Source: Candidatus Pacearchaeota archaeon (GTDB lineage: Archaea; Nanoarchaeota; Nanoarchaeia; Pacearchaeales; GW2011-AR1). Taken from it: 64,000 nt of DNA. A model generated the notes under the pieces. That model did no database searches and had not been told where the DNA came from. It saw only the letters and a list, made by a program, of their open reading frames with translations. The stretch is from contig JALOBN010000003.1 in assembly GCA_023228245.1 (NCBI GenBank), forward strand, positions 1 through 64,000. The letters are read 5' to 3'. Positions 25,567 to 33,830 of the stretch are shown piece by piece. The stretch's first letter is position 1, and each line of letters opens with the position of its first letter. The position numbers and the translations under genes are program-made.

Positions 25567-26301
25567 ATGAAACAATTTATTTTCATAGGAAAAACAATTT
25601 TCTTTCCAACAGAAGGAATTCTCGCAGTCGGAGATTTGCATTTGGGTTTTGAATATTCACTGCAGCAGTCAGGAATTCTAGTTCCAGAACAACAGGTTGA
25701 AGAAATCAAAGAAGAATTAAAAAAAATATTTGAAGAAATAAAAAAAAGAAAATTAAAACTAAAAAAAATAGTCTTCATTGGGGATATAAAACATTCTTTT
25801 TCTTATCAGTGGAAAGAAAAAAATTATTTCAAACAGATTATGAAATTCATCAGCGAATATATTCTTGAAAAAAATATAATTTTAATTAAGGGAAATCACG
25901 ATACGATTGATTATTCGTTCAGCGACAAATTGAAAGATTATTTTATTCAAAAAAATATTGCATTCTGTCACGGGCATAAATTATTCCCCGAAGTTTTCAA
26001 AGAAAAGATTGATACAATAGTCATAGGACATTTGCATCCTTCGATAACTCTTTCAGATAAGAAAAATATCAAGAGAGAAAAATACAAATGTTTTCTCGTC
26101 GGAAAATTCAAAAATAAAAAAATTATAATCCTTCCTAGTTTTTTAGCTACGACAGAAGGAACAACTGTAAATAGTTTAGAGTATGAATATAAGGATTATT
26201 TTTCAATAATACCAAAAAAGAATATTTTGAACTTTGACGTTTTTATTATCGGAGAAAATGAAACTTACAATTTTGGAAAAATAAAGAATATAATTAATTA
26301 A
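25567..26301 (+). CDS. Archaeal metallophosphoesterase (TIGR00024-like)
   Basis: Calcineurin-type phosphoesterase, 244 residues. The metal motifs are clear: GDLHLGFE (D, H), GDIKHSF (D), KGNHD (N, H), CHGHKLF (H) and GHLHPS (H). The arrangement matches the archaeal phosphoesterase family often sited near DNA repair genes. Substrate unknown. It overlaps the convergent MFS gene by 8 bp. Confidence 0.85.
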   Translation: MKQFIFIGKTIFFPTEGILAVGDLHLGFEYSLQQSGILVPEQQVEEIKEELKKIFEEIKKRKLKLKKIVFIGDIKHSFSYQWKEKNYFKQIMKFISEYILEKNIILIKGNHDTIDYSFSDKLKDYFIQKNIAFCHGHKLFPEVFKEKIDTIVIGHLHPSITLSDKKNIKREKYKCFLVGKFKNKKIIILPSFLATTEGTTVNSLEYEYKDYFSIIPKKNILNFDVFIIGENETYNFGKIKNIIN

Positions 26302-27664
26302 CAGAATGATATTTGGTATGTCTAAACGGAGCAGGAGTAAGAACTTCTCTTAATTCTCTTCCAAATTCTCCATCTTGGTATTCTTTCACTCCACGAACTT
26401 CTTTTACCTTCGGCATTAACACAAAATAAAATAAGAATCTCATTAGTGCACTTAATAAAAATATGAATAATATTGGTCCAATTCCGAATAAATTGAAATC
26501 CATCGAAGCAATTATTCCTCCAATTGTTGCTCCAATAAAGACAGTTATTCCGCTTAAAATATTATAATATGAAATACACAAAGCAAGTTTTTCGCGTGTT
26601 ACAGCGTCGTAAATAAAGTTTCTCGCACAAAGATTAAATCCTGCCCAGACAAATCCAGAAAAAATTTCTATTGCAATTAAATAAATTATAACAATAACAA
26701 AATTTATTTTAATGACAAATAAAGTCAAAAACCAAAGCAAAGGAATTAATGGAATAAGCAACCCCGTCCATTTTACAACCTTTAGATTTCCATAATTATC
26801 TGCAAATTCTCCCCACAACGGAACAAACATCAAAGTTCCAAAAATATTGAAGACAACAATCAAGGTCCATATAAAATAATCTAAATTTAATTCTTTCAAT
26901 AAATAAACAGAAAAAAACGGAGATGCAATGTAAGTTCCAAGATGAATTAACGCAACACCGACGGTAAATTTCCCAAAATTGCTTTCAGGAACTTTTTTGA
27001 TAAACTGCCACAAACTAAAATAATATCCTTTCTCCAGTTTTAATTTCGGTTCATAATGTTTGCTTAGAAGATAAGCAGAAATTAGTCGAGAGAAAAATGC
27101 AATCCCAAATAAAATTAAAAATCCAAAAAATAAATTTATCTTGCTAAAATAATTTAAAATAAATCCACATACAAGCATAATAAAAAGTCCAATCAAATCA
27201 ATTATTCTGCTTCGGTTTCCAAAATATTTTCCCCTATCTTTATCGACGTTATCTTTCATTAAAGAATTCCATGCTGGAGAAATAAATGAACCAAATATTG
27301 TATATAATGTATAAAATAAAATTAACAAAGTTGCACTGAATCCGTGATCAATTCCTTTAAAAAAAAATAAATATCCTAAGAAAATCATCGGTAGCCATAT
27401 CAACGCTTGAAGAAAAACCCCGATTGTAATAACTTTTTTTCTCGGAAATTTTTCAATTGCTTTGTAAGTAAAAAGTTGGAAAAAATTTCCTAACAGCGAA
27501 GGAACTGAAGTAAGAAAACCAATTTGTGCATTACTCGCACCGATAGCAAGTGCGTAAGGAGTTATATATTTCACGCCTGCACCGTCCATAATTCCCGCAG
27601 CAATTCCCTCCTTAATGCTAAGTTTCTTGGTTTCCTCTTTTAATTTCTTATCTGTTCCTTTCAT
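26294..27664 (-). CDS. Major facilitator superfamily transporter
   Basis: 456 residues with about 12 membrane helices. MFS features include the loop between helices 2 and 3 (KAIEKFPRKKVIT) and FADNYGNLKVV after helix 8. An N-terminal KGTDKKLKEETKK basic stretch precedes helix 1. Substrate unknown. Confidence 0.85.
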   Translation of the reverse strand: MKGTDKKLKEETKKLSIKEGIAAGIMDGAGVKYITPYALAIGASNAQIGFLTSVPSLLGNFFQLFTYKAIEKFPRKKVITIGVFLQALIWLPMIFLGYLFFFKGIDHGFSATLLILFYTLYTIFGSFISPAWNSLMKDNVDKDRGKYFGNRSRIIDLIGLFIMLVCGFILNYFSKINLFFGFLILFGIAFFSRLISAYLLSKHYEPKLKLEKGYYFSLWQFIKKVPESNFGKFTVGVALIHLGTYIASPFFSVYLLKELNLDYFIWTLIVVFNIFGTLMFVPLWGEFADNYGNLKVVKWTGLLIPLIPLLWFLTLFVIKINFVIVIIYLIAIEIFSGFVWAGFNLCARNFIYDAVTREKLALCISYYNILSGITVFIGATIGGIIASMDFNLFGIGPILFIFLLSALMRFLFYFVLMPKVKEVRGVKEYQDGEFGRELREVLTPAPFRHTKYHSVN

Positions 27665-27755
27665 TTTACAATTAATCGAATATAATTTTTAATTGTTTTC
27701 ATATTTTCACTAGATAAAAATATTTAAACACATCCTGTATAATTTTGGTATTAAA

Positions 27756-28814
27756 ATGGCAGAGGAAAAAAAAGAGATTCAATCACGATTAGTAGAAAAT
27801 AAAGATGAAGTGAAAAAAGAAGAGTTAACCGAAATTTTAAAAATGATTTCTCCTGGAACTCTTTTGCGTTCTGCTATTGAAGGAATTCAAAAAGCGAAAG
27901 TCGGCGGTTTGCTTGTTTCTTACAATGAGTTTGCTGAAAATCTTTTTGAAGGCGGTTTCAAAATCAACACGCGTGCAACTGCCCAACGGCTAATTGAACT
28001 AAGCAAGATGGACGGAGCAATAATTTTATCAAAAGATTTTAAAAAAATTCTCTTTGCAAATGTGCTTCTTACCCCCAATAATTCAATTCAATCAAATGAA
28101 ACTGGAACAAGACATAAGGCAGCAGAAAGAATTGCTAAACAGGCAGGAACTGTCGTATTTACAGTATCCCAGAGAAGAGACGAGATCGCTTTATTCTACA
28201 AAAACATAAAATATGTAATTAAAGATACGAGAGACATAACTAGAAGAGCAACAGAAACTCTGCAAATTCTTGAAAAACACAGGGAAGTTTTCGAGAGAAA
28301 CAAAAAAGAACTCGACGAGGAAGAAGTAAAAAAACGCCCGAAATTAATCAAAGCACTTTTGTTAATTCAAAGAGGAATTATGATTCTAAAAATTTCTGAA
28401 ATTTTGAAAGGACACATTATCGAATTAGGAATTGAAGGTATAATTGTAAAATCAAGATTCAAGGAACTTCTTCACAAAGTTGAAAAAGAAGTTGACAGCG
28501 TCATAAAAGATTATTCAAAACTCGGACTTTCAAAATCAAAAAAGATAATTTCCATTTTAAGTTATGATGAGTTGCTTGATTTAGAAAATATCAGACAATG
28601 TCTTGGGCTTTCTGTTGATTCAGATGTCGCATTGCCGAAAGGTCACAGGACTTTGGAAAGATTAGGAATATCTGAAAAAGATGCAGGTGTTTTAATTAAA
28701 AATTTCAAAAATTTATTTTTTATTCTTGATTTAAAAAGAGAAGATTTAATTCCTTTTTTTGAAGAGGAAAGAATAATGGAAATTCTTGAGAAAATTAGTC
28801 ATATAAAAGATTAA
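27756..28814 (+). CDS. disA: Diadenylate cyclase DisA
   Basis: Makes the second messenger c-di-AMP from ATP and scans DNA. The DAC domain (about 22-150) holds SPGTLLRSAIEGI, the DGA motif (86-88) and GTRHKAAER, where the usual RHR reads RHK (119-121). SQRRDEIALFY follows. A helical linker and a C-terminal helix-hairpin-helix region (LPKGHRTLERLGISE) complete the DisA plan. 352 residues, full length. Archaea more often carry the single-domain DacZ. TATA-like aatatttaaac lies about 30 bp upstream. Confidence 0.9.
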   Translation: MAEEKKEIQSRLVENKDEVKKEELTEILKMISPGTLLRSAIEGIQKAKVGGLLVSYNEFAENLFEGGFKINTRATAQRLIELSKMDGAIILSKDFKKILFANVLLTPNNSIQSNETGTRHKAAERIAKQAGTVVFTVSQRRDEIALFYKNIKYVIKDTRDITRRATETLQILEKHREVFERNKKELDEEEVKKRPKLIKALLLIQRGIMILKISEILKGHIIELGIEGIIVKSRFKELLHKVEKEVDSVIKDYSKLGLSKSKKIISILSYDELLDLENIRQCLGLSVDSDVALPKGHRTLERLGISEKDAGVLIKNFKNLFFILDLKREDLIPFFEEERIMEILEKISHIKD

Positions 28815-28907
28815 TTTTTTTATTTAGCTTTTGCGGTTTGAAAAAATCTTTGATTTTTTCTCCTGTCCTCGCTTCGCTGCGGATATAAAATCTGCGATTT
28901 TACATTA
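28815..28907. other. Hairpin-rich spacer after tRNA-Trp
   Basis: The stems aaaaaatc/gattttttc (about 28842-28861) and aaatc/gattt around tgcg lie here, with ctcgcttcgctgcgg between. Motifs of the gaagcgag kind also occur in the mini insertions, but I could not find a clear flanking direct repeat. No gene. Confidence 0.35.
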
Positions 28908-29019
28908 TGGGCGCGGAGGGAATTGAACCCCCATATGCTGCTCTCTCTGCAAATTTGCGGAGATTGGAAATCTCTGATTTGCTCTGGAGGCAGCCAGTCT
29001 GCCGTTAGCCTACGCACCC
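28908..29019 (-). tRNA. tRNA-Trp(CCA), intron-containing
   Basis: 112 bp. Acceptor GGGTGCG pairs with CGCGCCC, discriminator A; T-loop TTCAATT. Anticodon stem GCTGC/GCAGC encloses loop CTCCAGA only if about 38-41 bases are removed after position 37. The intervening stretch folds as GCAAAT/ATTTGC with an inner AGAT/ATCT hairpin. Trp tRNA introns at 37/38 are common in archaea. The D-stem is poorly paired, so the call rests on the anticodon and acceptor arms. Confidence 0.8.
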
Positions 29020-29045
29020 ATAATCACTAAAGAAAACTTCAATTT

Positions 29046-29747
29046 TTAATTGTTTTTATTCATCTTTTCTATCTCGCTTATCTCTTCGTCAGAAATCGCA
29101 CAGCCGTTGAACTTCAAAGCATAAAGCAAAGCATCAAGAATTTGAAAATTGTGGTTTTTAAGTTTTACAATTCCTTTTTTATATGCAACGTAAATTAACT
29201 CTGCAGAACGAATAAATTTGTAACCTTTGAATTCTTTGAACTGTTCTGTTTTTGCTTGAATATGTGCGTGAAGTTTTTTCCCAAGCAAAGATTCCAAATT
29301 TTCTGGCTTTTCAAATAAAACTCGAATTGTTCTTTCATCTACGGCAATAACATTATTTATGTTTTTTTCAGTAAGAATTTTACTAAGTGCAATGCATGAA
29401 GCTTCACCAGACGCAATTATTTGTATCGCTTCCCCACGTGTATAAAAAATACTGTTTGCATGATCTCTGATTTCATTAGTCATTTTTGTAATTAAGTTTT
29501 CATCAACGCCAATATCCGACGGCATTTCAAGAGTTTTATCATTAAGAAGTTCTTTAATTTTCAGAGCTTCAAGCATGAATCGTTTTATGCTAAGAGGTTT
29601 ATCCACAACTTCTAATTTTACTTCTTTGGTTATCAAAAACTTCCCGTTAAATATTTTTTTCAGTCCTCTGAACTCTTCAAGAAGTCCGTTCATTGCAAAA
29701 TTAATTATTATTCCAGCGTCGAAGATAATCGCTTTTTCAAATTTCAT
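29046..29747 (-). CDS. PIN-like domain protein
   Basis: 233 residues. The start FEKAIIFDAGIIINFAMNG gives the first acidic PIN residue; GEASCIALSKIL and VIAVDERTIRVLFE give the others. It is longer than VapC toxins. It follows the 189-residue gene with an ATGA overlap. A nuclease role is likely; targets are unknown, and a toxin-antitoxin system is only one possibility. Confidence 0.7.
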   Translation of the reverse strand: MKFEKAIIFDAGIIINFAMNGLLEEFRGLKKIFNGKFLITKEVKLEVVDKPLSIKRFMLEALKIKELLNDKTLEMPSDIGVDENLITKMTNEIRDHANSIFYTRGEAIQIIASGEASCIALSKILTEKNINNVIAVDERTIRVLFEKPENLESLLGKKLHAHIQAKTEQFKEFKGYKFIRSAELIYVAYKKGIVKLKNHNFQILDALLYALKFNGCAISDEEISEIEKMNKNN

Positions 29748-30313
29748 TCAAACATCTCCATCGCAGTTTTAATTCTTTTTTTAACATCAACGGTTTTGTT
29801 AAAAGTAACATCAGAAATTTCTGGTTTCTGTCCTGCATAACTTGCAAGTTCAAATAAAGTGACGCCGAGCAAACTCGCAGTATGTTCCATAGAAATTCCG
29901 TGCTCATAAATTTTTGAAGCCTTGTTTATTTCTGCTTTTCTGAAAACATCCTGAATATAAATTTTTAATTGCCCGGAAAGTTTTGAAACTGTTTCTCTTA
30001 TCTTTGTTAAATTCTCATGCAATTTTTTATCGTCATCATTTTTTATTGAAATTATAGAACCATCAATCGCAGAAATAATTCCAGCGTAAAAATTTTTCCA
30101 CCCAGCTAATCCTTGGTATTGTTTTCTTTCAATTATTTTGCTCAACGAATAAACAATTACAGCGACGGCAATATTATCTGGATCCTGACTCGTCGACGCA
30201 GTATGAATAGTCTGATTGCTAAGTTCTTTCAGCTTAACAGAATCCTCTTTCAAAATAGCATCTTTCGTTTCTTCAAGAATTCTAAGCACATTCTCTTTTT
30301 CCTGCATATTCAA
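29744..30313 (-). CDS. Helical partner of the PIN-like protein
   Basis: 189 residues, all-helical by eye. Residues 135-165 (KIYEHGISMEHTASLLGVTLFELASYAG) look like a helix-turn-helix. No family name recognised. Coupled to the PIN gene and opposite to the Fcf1-like gene, it may be a DNA-binding or regulating partner. Confidence 0.65.
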   Translation of the reverse strand: MNMQEKENVLRILEETKDAILKEDSVKLKELSNQTIHTASTSQDPDNIAVAVIVYSLSKIIERKQYQGLAGWKNFYAGIISAIDGSIISIKNDDDKKLHENLTKIRETVSKLSGQLKIYIQDVFRKAEINKASKIYEHGISMEHTASLLGVTLFELASYAGQKPEISDVTFNKTVDVKKRIKTAMEMFE

Positions 30314-30372
30314 AATAAGATTTTATAATTAATAAATGTTAAGTTTTTATATTCTGTTCAGTTATTTAATTT

Positions 30373-30741
30373 ATGAAATACGTCGTGTTAGATACAAATT
30401 TTATTTTGTCATGCGTAAGAAAAAAAATAGATTTTTTTCATGAAATAAAATTCTCGGGATTAAAAATAATAATTCCAATTCAGGTTATTGCAGAACTTGA
30501 AAATCTTTCAGAGATAGGAAATTTAAAACTTCGCGACGAAGCAAAATTTTCTCTCACGCTTTTGAAAAAAAATCCATTTGAAAAAGTAGATTTGAAAATA
30601 AAAAACGTCGACAACGGAATTGTAAAACTTGCAAAAGAGCACGAAGAATACATAATTGCGACTCTTGACAAAGGAATTAAAGACAAAATCAAAAACCAAA
30701 AGTTAATTATTCGTGGAGAGAAAGAACTCGAAGTTAGATGA
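30373..30741 (+). CDS. Fcf1/Utp24-type PIN-domain protein
   Basis: 122 residues, close to the archaeal relatives of the rRNA-processing nuclease Utp24/Fcf1. YVVLDTNFILSC carries the first Asp; VIAELENLSE the Glu; IIATLDKGIKDKI the C-terminal Asp. Next to rpo7, spt4 and ribosomal genes, which fits a role in pre-rRNA processing. Confidence 0.82.
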   Translation: MKYVVLDTNFILSCVRKKIDFFHEIKFSGLKIIIPIQVIAELENLSEIGNLKLRDEAKFSLTLLKKNPFEKVDLKIKNVDNGIVKLAKEHEEYIIATLDKGIKDKIKNQKLIIRGEKELEVR

Positions 30742-30777
30742 TAACCTTTTTAAACCAATTTTTGCTATAATTTTCAT

Positions 30778-31383
30778 ATGTTTTATTTAATTGAAGTCGA
30801 AGATTACATAAGAGTAGAACCTAAATTATTCGGATTGCCTACTATGGAATCTGTAGAACAACAACTCAAAGAAACTTATGCAGATTTTTACGACAGAGAA
30901 ATTGGAAAAGTTATTGCAATTATCGACGTGCTTGAAGTTGGTGAGGGAGTAATAATTCCTGGAGATGGAGCTACTTATTATCGTTCAAGATTCAAACTTC
31001 TGGTATGGAAACCTGAATTACAGGAATTAGTCTATGGAACAATTGCAGAAATAACAAACTTCGGTGCATTCATGGATTTAGGAGTTATGAAAGGAATGAT
31101 TCATATTTCACAAACAATGGATGATTTCGTAAGTTTCAGCAAGTCAAATACACTATTAGGAAAAGCATCAAAGAGAAACTTGAAACAAACTGATTTATGT
31201 TTAGCAAGAATAGTTGCAATCTCCCACAAAGGCGGAGAATTGAAAATAGGATTAACTATGAGACAACCAGGATTAGGAAAAATCGAATGGATCAAAGAAG
31301 ACGAATTGAAAAAAAACAAGATTGCTCAAAAAGCATTAAAGGATGAAGAGAAAGAAGCTAAAGGAGGAAAGAAGAAAAAATAA
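30778..31383 (+). CDS. rpoE1: RNA polymerase subunit Rpo7 (E')
   Basis: Stalk subunit that with Rpo4 binds emerging RNA. The N-terminal tip domain starts FYLIEVEDYIRVEP; the S1 domain begins at YGTIAEITNFGAFMDLGVMKG. 201 residues with a lysine-rich tail. First of the tight run rpo7-spt4-rps24e-rps27ae. Confidence 0.95.
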   Translation: MFYLIEVEDYIRVEPKLFGLPTMESVEQQLKETYADFYDREIGKVIAIIDVLEVGEGVIIPGDGATYYRSRFKLLVWKPELQELVYGTIAEITNFGAFMDLGVMKGMIHISQTMDDFVSFSKSNTLLGKASKRNLKQTDLCLARIVAISHKGGELKIGLTMRQPGLGKIEWIKEDELKKNKIAQKALKDEEKEAKGGKKKK

Positions 31384-31384
31384 A

Positions 31385-31573
31385 ATGGTAAAACCAAAAG
31401 CTTGCAAGATATGTAATACAATTTACGAAGACGACAAATGTCCTAAATGTGAATCAAGAGAATCAACTGATAATTTCAAGGGAAGAATTGTTGTTCTAAA
31501 TCCTGAGATGTCTGAAATTGCTCCAAAATTAAATCTAAAAAGCAAAGGAAACTTCGCAATTAAAACAAGATAA
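31385..31573 (+). CDS. spt4: Transcription elongation factor Spt4
   Basis: 62 residues. Zinc finger CKICNTIY ... CPKCES at the N-terminus; binds Spt5/NusG to keep polymerase moving. The ATG at 31385 (MVKPKACKIC) is chosen as it lies just after the rpo7 stop; a longer frame would overlap rpo7. It overlaps rps24e as TAATG. Confidence 0.93.
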   Translation: MVKPKACKICNTIYEDDKCPKCESRESTDNFKGRIVVLNPEMSEIAPKLNLKSKGNFAIKTR

Positions 31574-31851
31574 TGGAAAAAATTCAAGTAATAAGTGAAA
31601 AAACAAATCCAATCTTTAATAGAAAGGAAGTAGAATTATTAGTTTCTCTCGATTCAAATCCTAAAACAAAAGAAGCTGAAGAAATGGTTGCAAATCAATT
31701 TTCATCAAATGCCGAGAACGTCAAAGTAAAAAAAATCCACGGAAATTACGGAATGAAGAAATTCACAATCACTGCAAATGTTTACAATTCAAAAGAATCA
31801 AAAGATAAGACAGAAATTAAATACAGCAAAGAAAAAAAAGGTAAACAATAA
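31573..31851 (+). CDS. rps24e: Ribosomal protein eS24
   Basis: 92 residues. The archaeal S24e pattern NPIFNRKEVELLV and KIHGNYGMKKFTITANVY is clear. Small-subunit protein. Ends overlapping the eS31 start (TAATG). Confidence 0.95.
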   Translation: MEKIQVISEKTNPIFNRKEVELLVSLDSNPKTKEAEEMVANQFSSNAENVKVKKIHGNYGMKKFTITANVYNSKESKDKTEIKYSKEKKGKQ

Positions 31852-32081
31852 TGGGAAAGAAAAAATCAGTAAAAAAGGGCAAGAAACCGCACAAGAATAA
31901 TCCAACTAGCAAGAAATATACAAAATACAAAATCGAAGGGAACACAATCAAGAGAGAAAAATCTTGTCCAAGATGCGGACCAGGAATTTTCTTAATGAAT
32001 TCTAAAGGTAGATTATATTGCGGAAAGTGCCATTACTGTGAATTCGAGAGCAAGAAAGTCGAAGAAGTAAAAAAGAAATAA
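31851..32081 (+). CDS. rps27ae: Ribosomal protein eS31
   Basis: 76 residues. Basic N-terminus (KKSVKKGKK) followed by a zinc ribbon CPRCGPGIFLM ... YCGKCHYCEF. The archaeal form lacks the ubiquitin fusion of eukaryotes. Last gene in the run. Confidence 0.95.
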   Translation: MGKKKSVKKGKKPHKNNPTSKKYTKYKIEGNTIKREKSCPRCGPGIFLMNSKGRLYCGKCHYCEFESKKVEEVKKK

Positions 32082-32158
32082 TTATTTTCTTAAATTAATA
32101 ATCGTGCCAAAATTTAGATTGGATTTTATTAATTCTTGAAGAATAAAGAGAGTATAAA

Positions 32159-32212
32159 CCCTAGGAGGTTCTTCAAGTTGATCAAAAAGATAACCTGAAG
32201 CCTCTCCTGGGG
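32159..32212. ncRNA. Long imperfect hairpin, candidate small RNA or leader
   Basis: In the 346-bp gap before scpA the sequence folds as ccctaggagg / cctctcctgggg, then cttca/tgaag, then gtt-atc/gat-aac round an aaaaa loop, a nearly continuous 54-nt hairpin. Its 3' arm cctct can instead pair with agagg at 32217-32221, so two folds exclude each other. It could be a 3' UTR element of the ribosomal run or a minus-strand RNA from the promoter at 32247. It is not a tRNA, SRP or RNase P RNA by any feature I can see. Confidence 0.45.
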
Positions 32213-32246
32213 AAAAAGAGGTGATAGAAAAGTTAATTTCTAGACC

Positions 32247-32260
32247 TATATAAACTTTTC
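32247..32260 (-). promoter_or_regulatory. Strong minus-strand BRE/TATA box
   Basis: The minus strand reads GAAAAGTTTATATAGG, close to an ideal archaeal BRE plus TATA box. A start about 25 bp on (near 32224) would give an RNA covering the hairpin at 32159-32212, with no protein gene ahead of it. The core tatataaa also reads as a TATA box on the plus strand. Confidence 0.45.
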
Positions 32261-32302
32261 TGTAATGTTACTTTTCAAAAATGACAACCATTAGTTAACT
32301 TA

Positions 32303-32371
32303 AAGTAGTAAAATAATATTTCAGAAATAAAATAGTTAGGCACTACTTTCTAATTTATTAGGTACTACTTG
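32303..32371. repeat. ACTACTT repeats upstream of scpA
   Basis: aaagtagta (about 32303) is followed by two near-identical direct repeats ttaggcactactt and ttaggtactactt (about 32336-32348 and 32358-32370). The first is the inverse of the core of the other two. They lie 57-125 bp before scpA and may bind a regulator. Confidence 0.45.
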
Positions 32372-32427
32372 GTTCTATTTTTTCAATTTTTCATCATATT
32401 TATAAAATTCATTTTCCTAAATTAGAT

Positions 32428-33309
32428 ATGAAACCCGACGAAGAACCAAAAATAATGGAAGAATATCAAAAATCCAGCGTCGGACAAGACCAAATTCACG
32501 ATTTATTATTCAATAGAGAGATTGGATGGCAGGAAATTATCTACGATTTAATCAACACAGAGCAATTAGATCCCTGGAATATCGATATAATTATTCTATC
32601 TGATAAATATCTTGACAAAATTAAAGAATTTGAGGAAGCGGATTTCTTTGTTTCAAGCAAAGTTCTTCTCGCAGCATCTTTATTACTGAGAATAAAGTCA
32701 GAAATTTTGTTAAATCGTTACATAAAAAGTATCGACGAAATTTTATTTGGAAAAAAAGAATCAATAAAAGTCCAACTTGAAAGAATTGAACTTAACGAAG
32801 ATATTCCTGAATTAATTCCACGAAGTCCAATGCCAAGATTCAGAAAAGTTAGTTTGAAAGAACTGATGGAATCTTTGAATAAAGCAATAGTTACAGAAAA
32901 TAGAAGAATAAAAAAAGAAATTGTCTCAAAAAACACATTAAGAGAAAGTTCTTTCTCACTTCCAAAAAGAAAATTCAGCATTAAAGATAAAATAAAAGAG
33001 ATTTACAGAGATTTAACTGACTGGTTCAAAGAAAAAAAAGAAGATAAAATTACTTTTGAAAACTTTGCAAAAAATAAAGAAGAAAAAATAATTTCATTTC
33101 TTCCATTGCTTTACTTAGAAGATCAGAAAAAAATCTGGCTCGACCAAAAAAATCCTTTTGAAGATATTAATATTTGGTTAAGAGAAGTTTTCTTTGAAAA
33201 AAATGAAGATCCTTTTGCAGAATTAAGAAAAGAAGCAGAAGAATTTGAAAAAAATTTCAAAGAAGAATTATCTGACATTCCTGAGGAAATATCCGACGAG
33301 GAAAGCTAA
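32428..33309 (+). CDS. scpA: Segregation and condensation protein A (kleisin)
   Basis: 293 residues. Kleisin subunit linking the heads of SMC for chromosome organisation. The N-terminal part IYDLINTEQLDPWNIDIIILSDKYLD is the ScpA signature; ASLLLRIKSEILL follows. The middle is charged and variable; the C-terminus is acidic. Its last 42 bp overlap the convergent VIT1-like gene. No scpB is seen nearby. Confidence 0.88.
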   Translation: MKPDEEPKIMEEYQKSSVGQDQIHDLLFNREIGWQEIIYDLINTEQLDPWNIDIIILSDKYLDKIKEFEEADFFVSSKVLLAASLLLRIKSEILLNRYIKSIDEILFGKKESIKVQLERIELNEDIPELIPRSPMPRFRKVSLKELMESLNKAIVTENRRIKKEIVSKNTLRESSFSLPKRKFSIKDKIKEIYRDLTDWFKEKKEDKITFENFAKNKEEKIISFLPLLYLEDQKKIWLDQKNPFEDINIWLREVFFEKNEDPFAELRKEAEEFEKNFKEELSDIPEEISDEES

Positions 33310-33780
33310 AAATGCTGCAGTCCCGCCAATTAAAAAGGTTTGAATCGCAGATTTTATCTTTGGTTTTCCAGAAACTTCTCCTTTAACCGCTCCAATAATC
33401 AGCAAGGACAAACCCGTAAGAATTATGGAATAAACAAATTGCATTCTAATCAAATATTCATTTCCAGTCAACATTGCGGCAACAAATGAAATCAAAGGGA
33501 TAATCCCGACAACTAAGAATGCAATAAATGTTGCAAGTGCAGTTTTGAAAGCATTTATTTTATGTTTTGAAATATCATTCCTCGATTTTGTTGAAAGATA
33601 ATTCGAAATTGCCATTGAAAAACCGTCAGCAAAAAGATTTGCAAATCCTAAAATTAAAACAACAGGATAAGTTAATGAAGCACCGATAACTCCTGAAACA
33701 ATTGCAAAAGTTGTAACAGTCCCGTCAGTTCCCCCATAAACAAATTCAGGAAGATACTTATGTCCAACATCCTCTTTCAT
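33268..33780 (-). CDS. VIT1/CCC1 family transporter
   Basis: 170 residues, about five membrane helices. The N-terminal YGGTDGTVTTFAIVSG and DGFSMAISNYLS are the family hallmarks of iron/manganese transporters. The cytoplasmic metal-binding region between helices 2 and 3 is short (STKSRNDISKHKIN). Overlaps scpA tail to tail by 42 bp. Confidence 0.88.
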   Translation of the reverse strand: MKEDVGHKYLPEFVYGGTDGTVTTFAIVSGVIGASLTYPVVLILGFANLFADGFSMAISNYLSTKSRNDISKHKINAFKTALATFIAFLVVGIIPLISFVAAMLTGNEYLIRMQFVYSIILTGLSLLIIGAVKGEVSGKPKIKSAIQTFLIGGTAAFLAFLVGYFLRNVR

Positions 33781-33830
33781 AATAATCTAAGATAAAAAAT
33801 ATATTTAAACTTATTCAATTATTTAACAGA

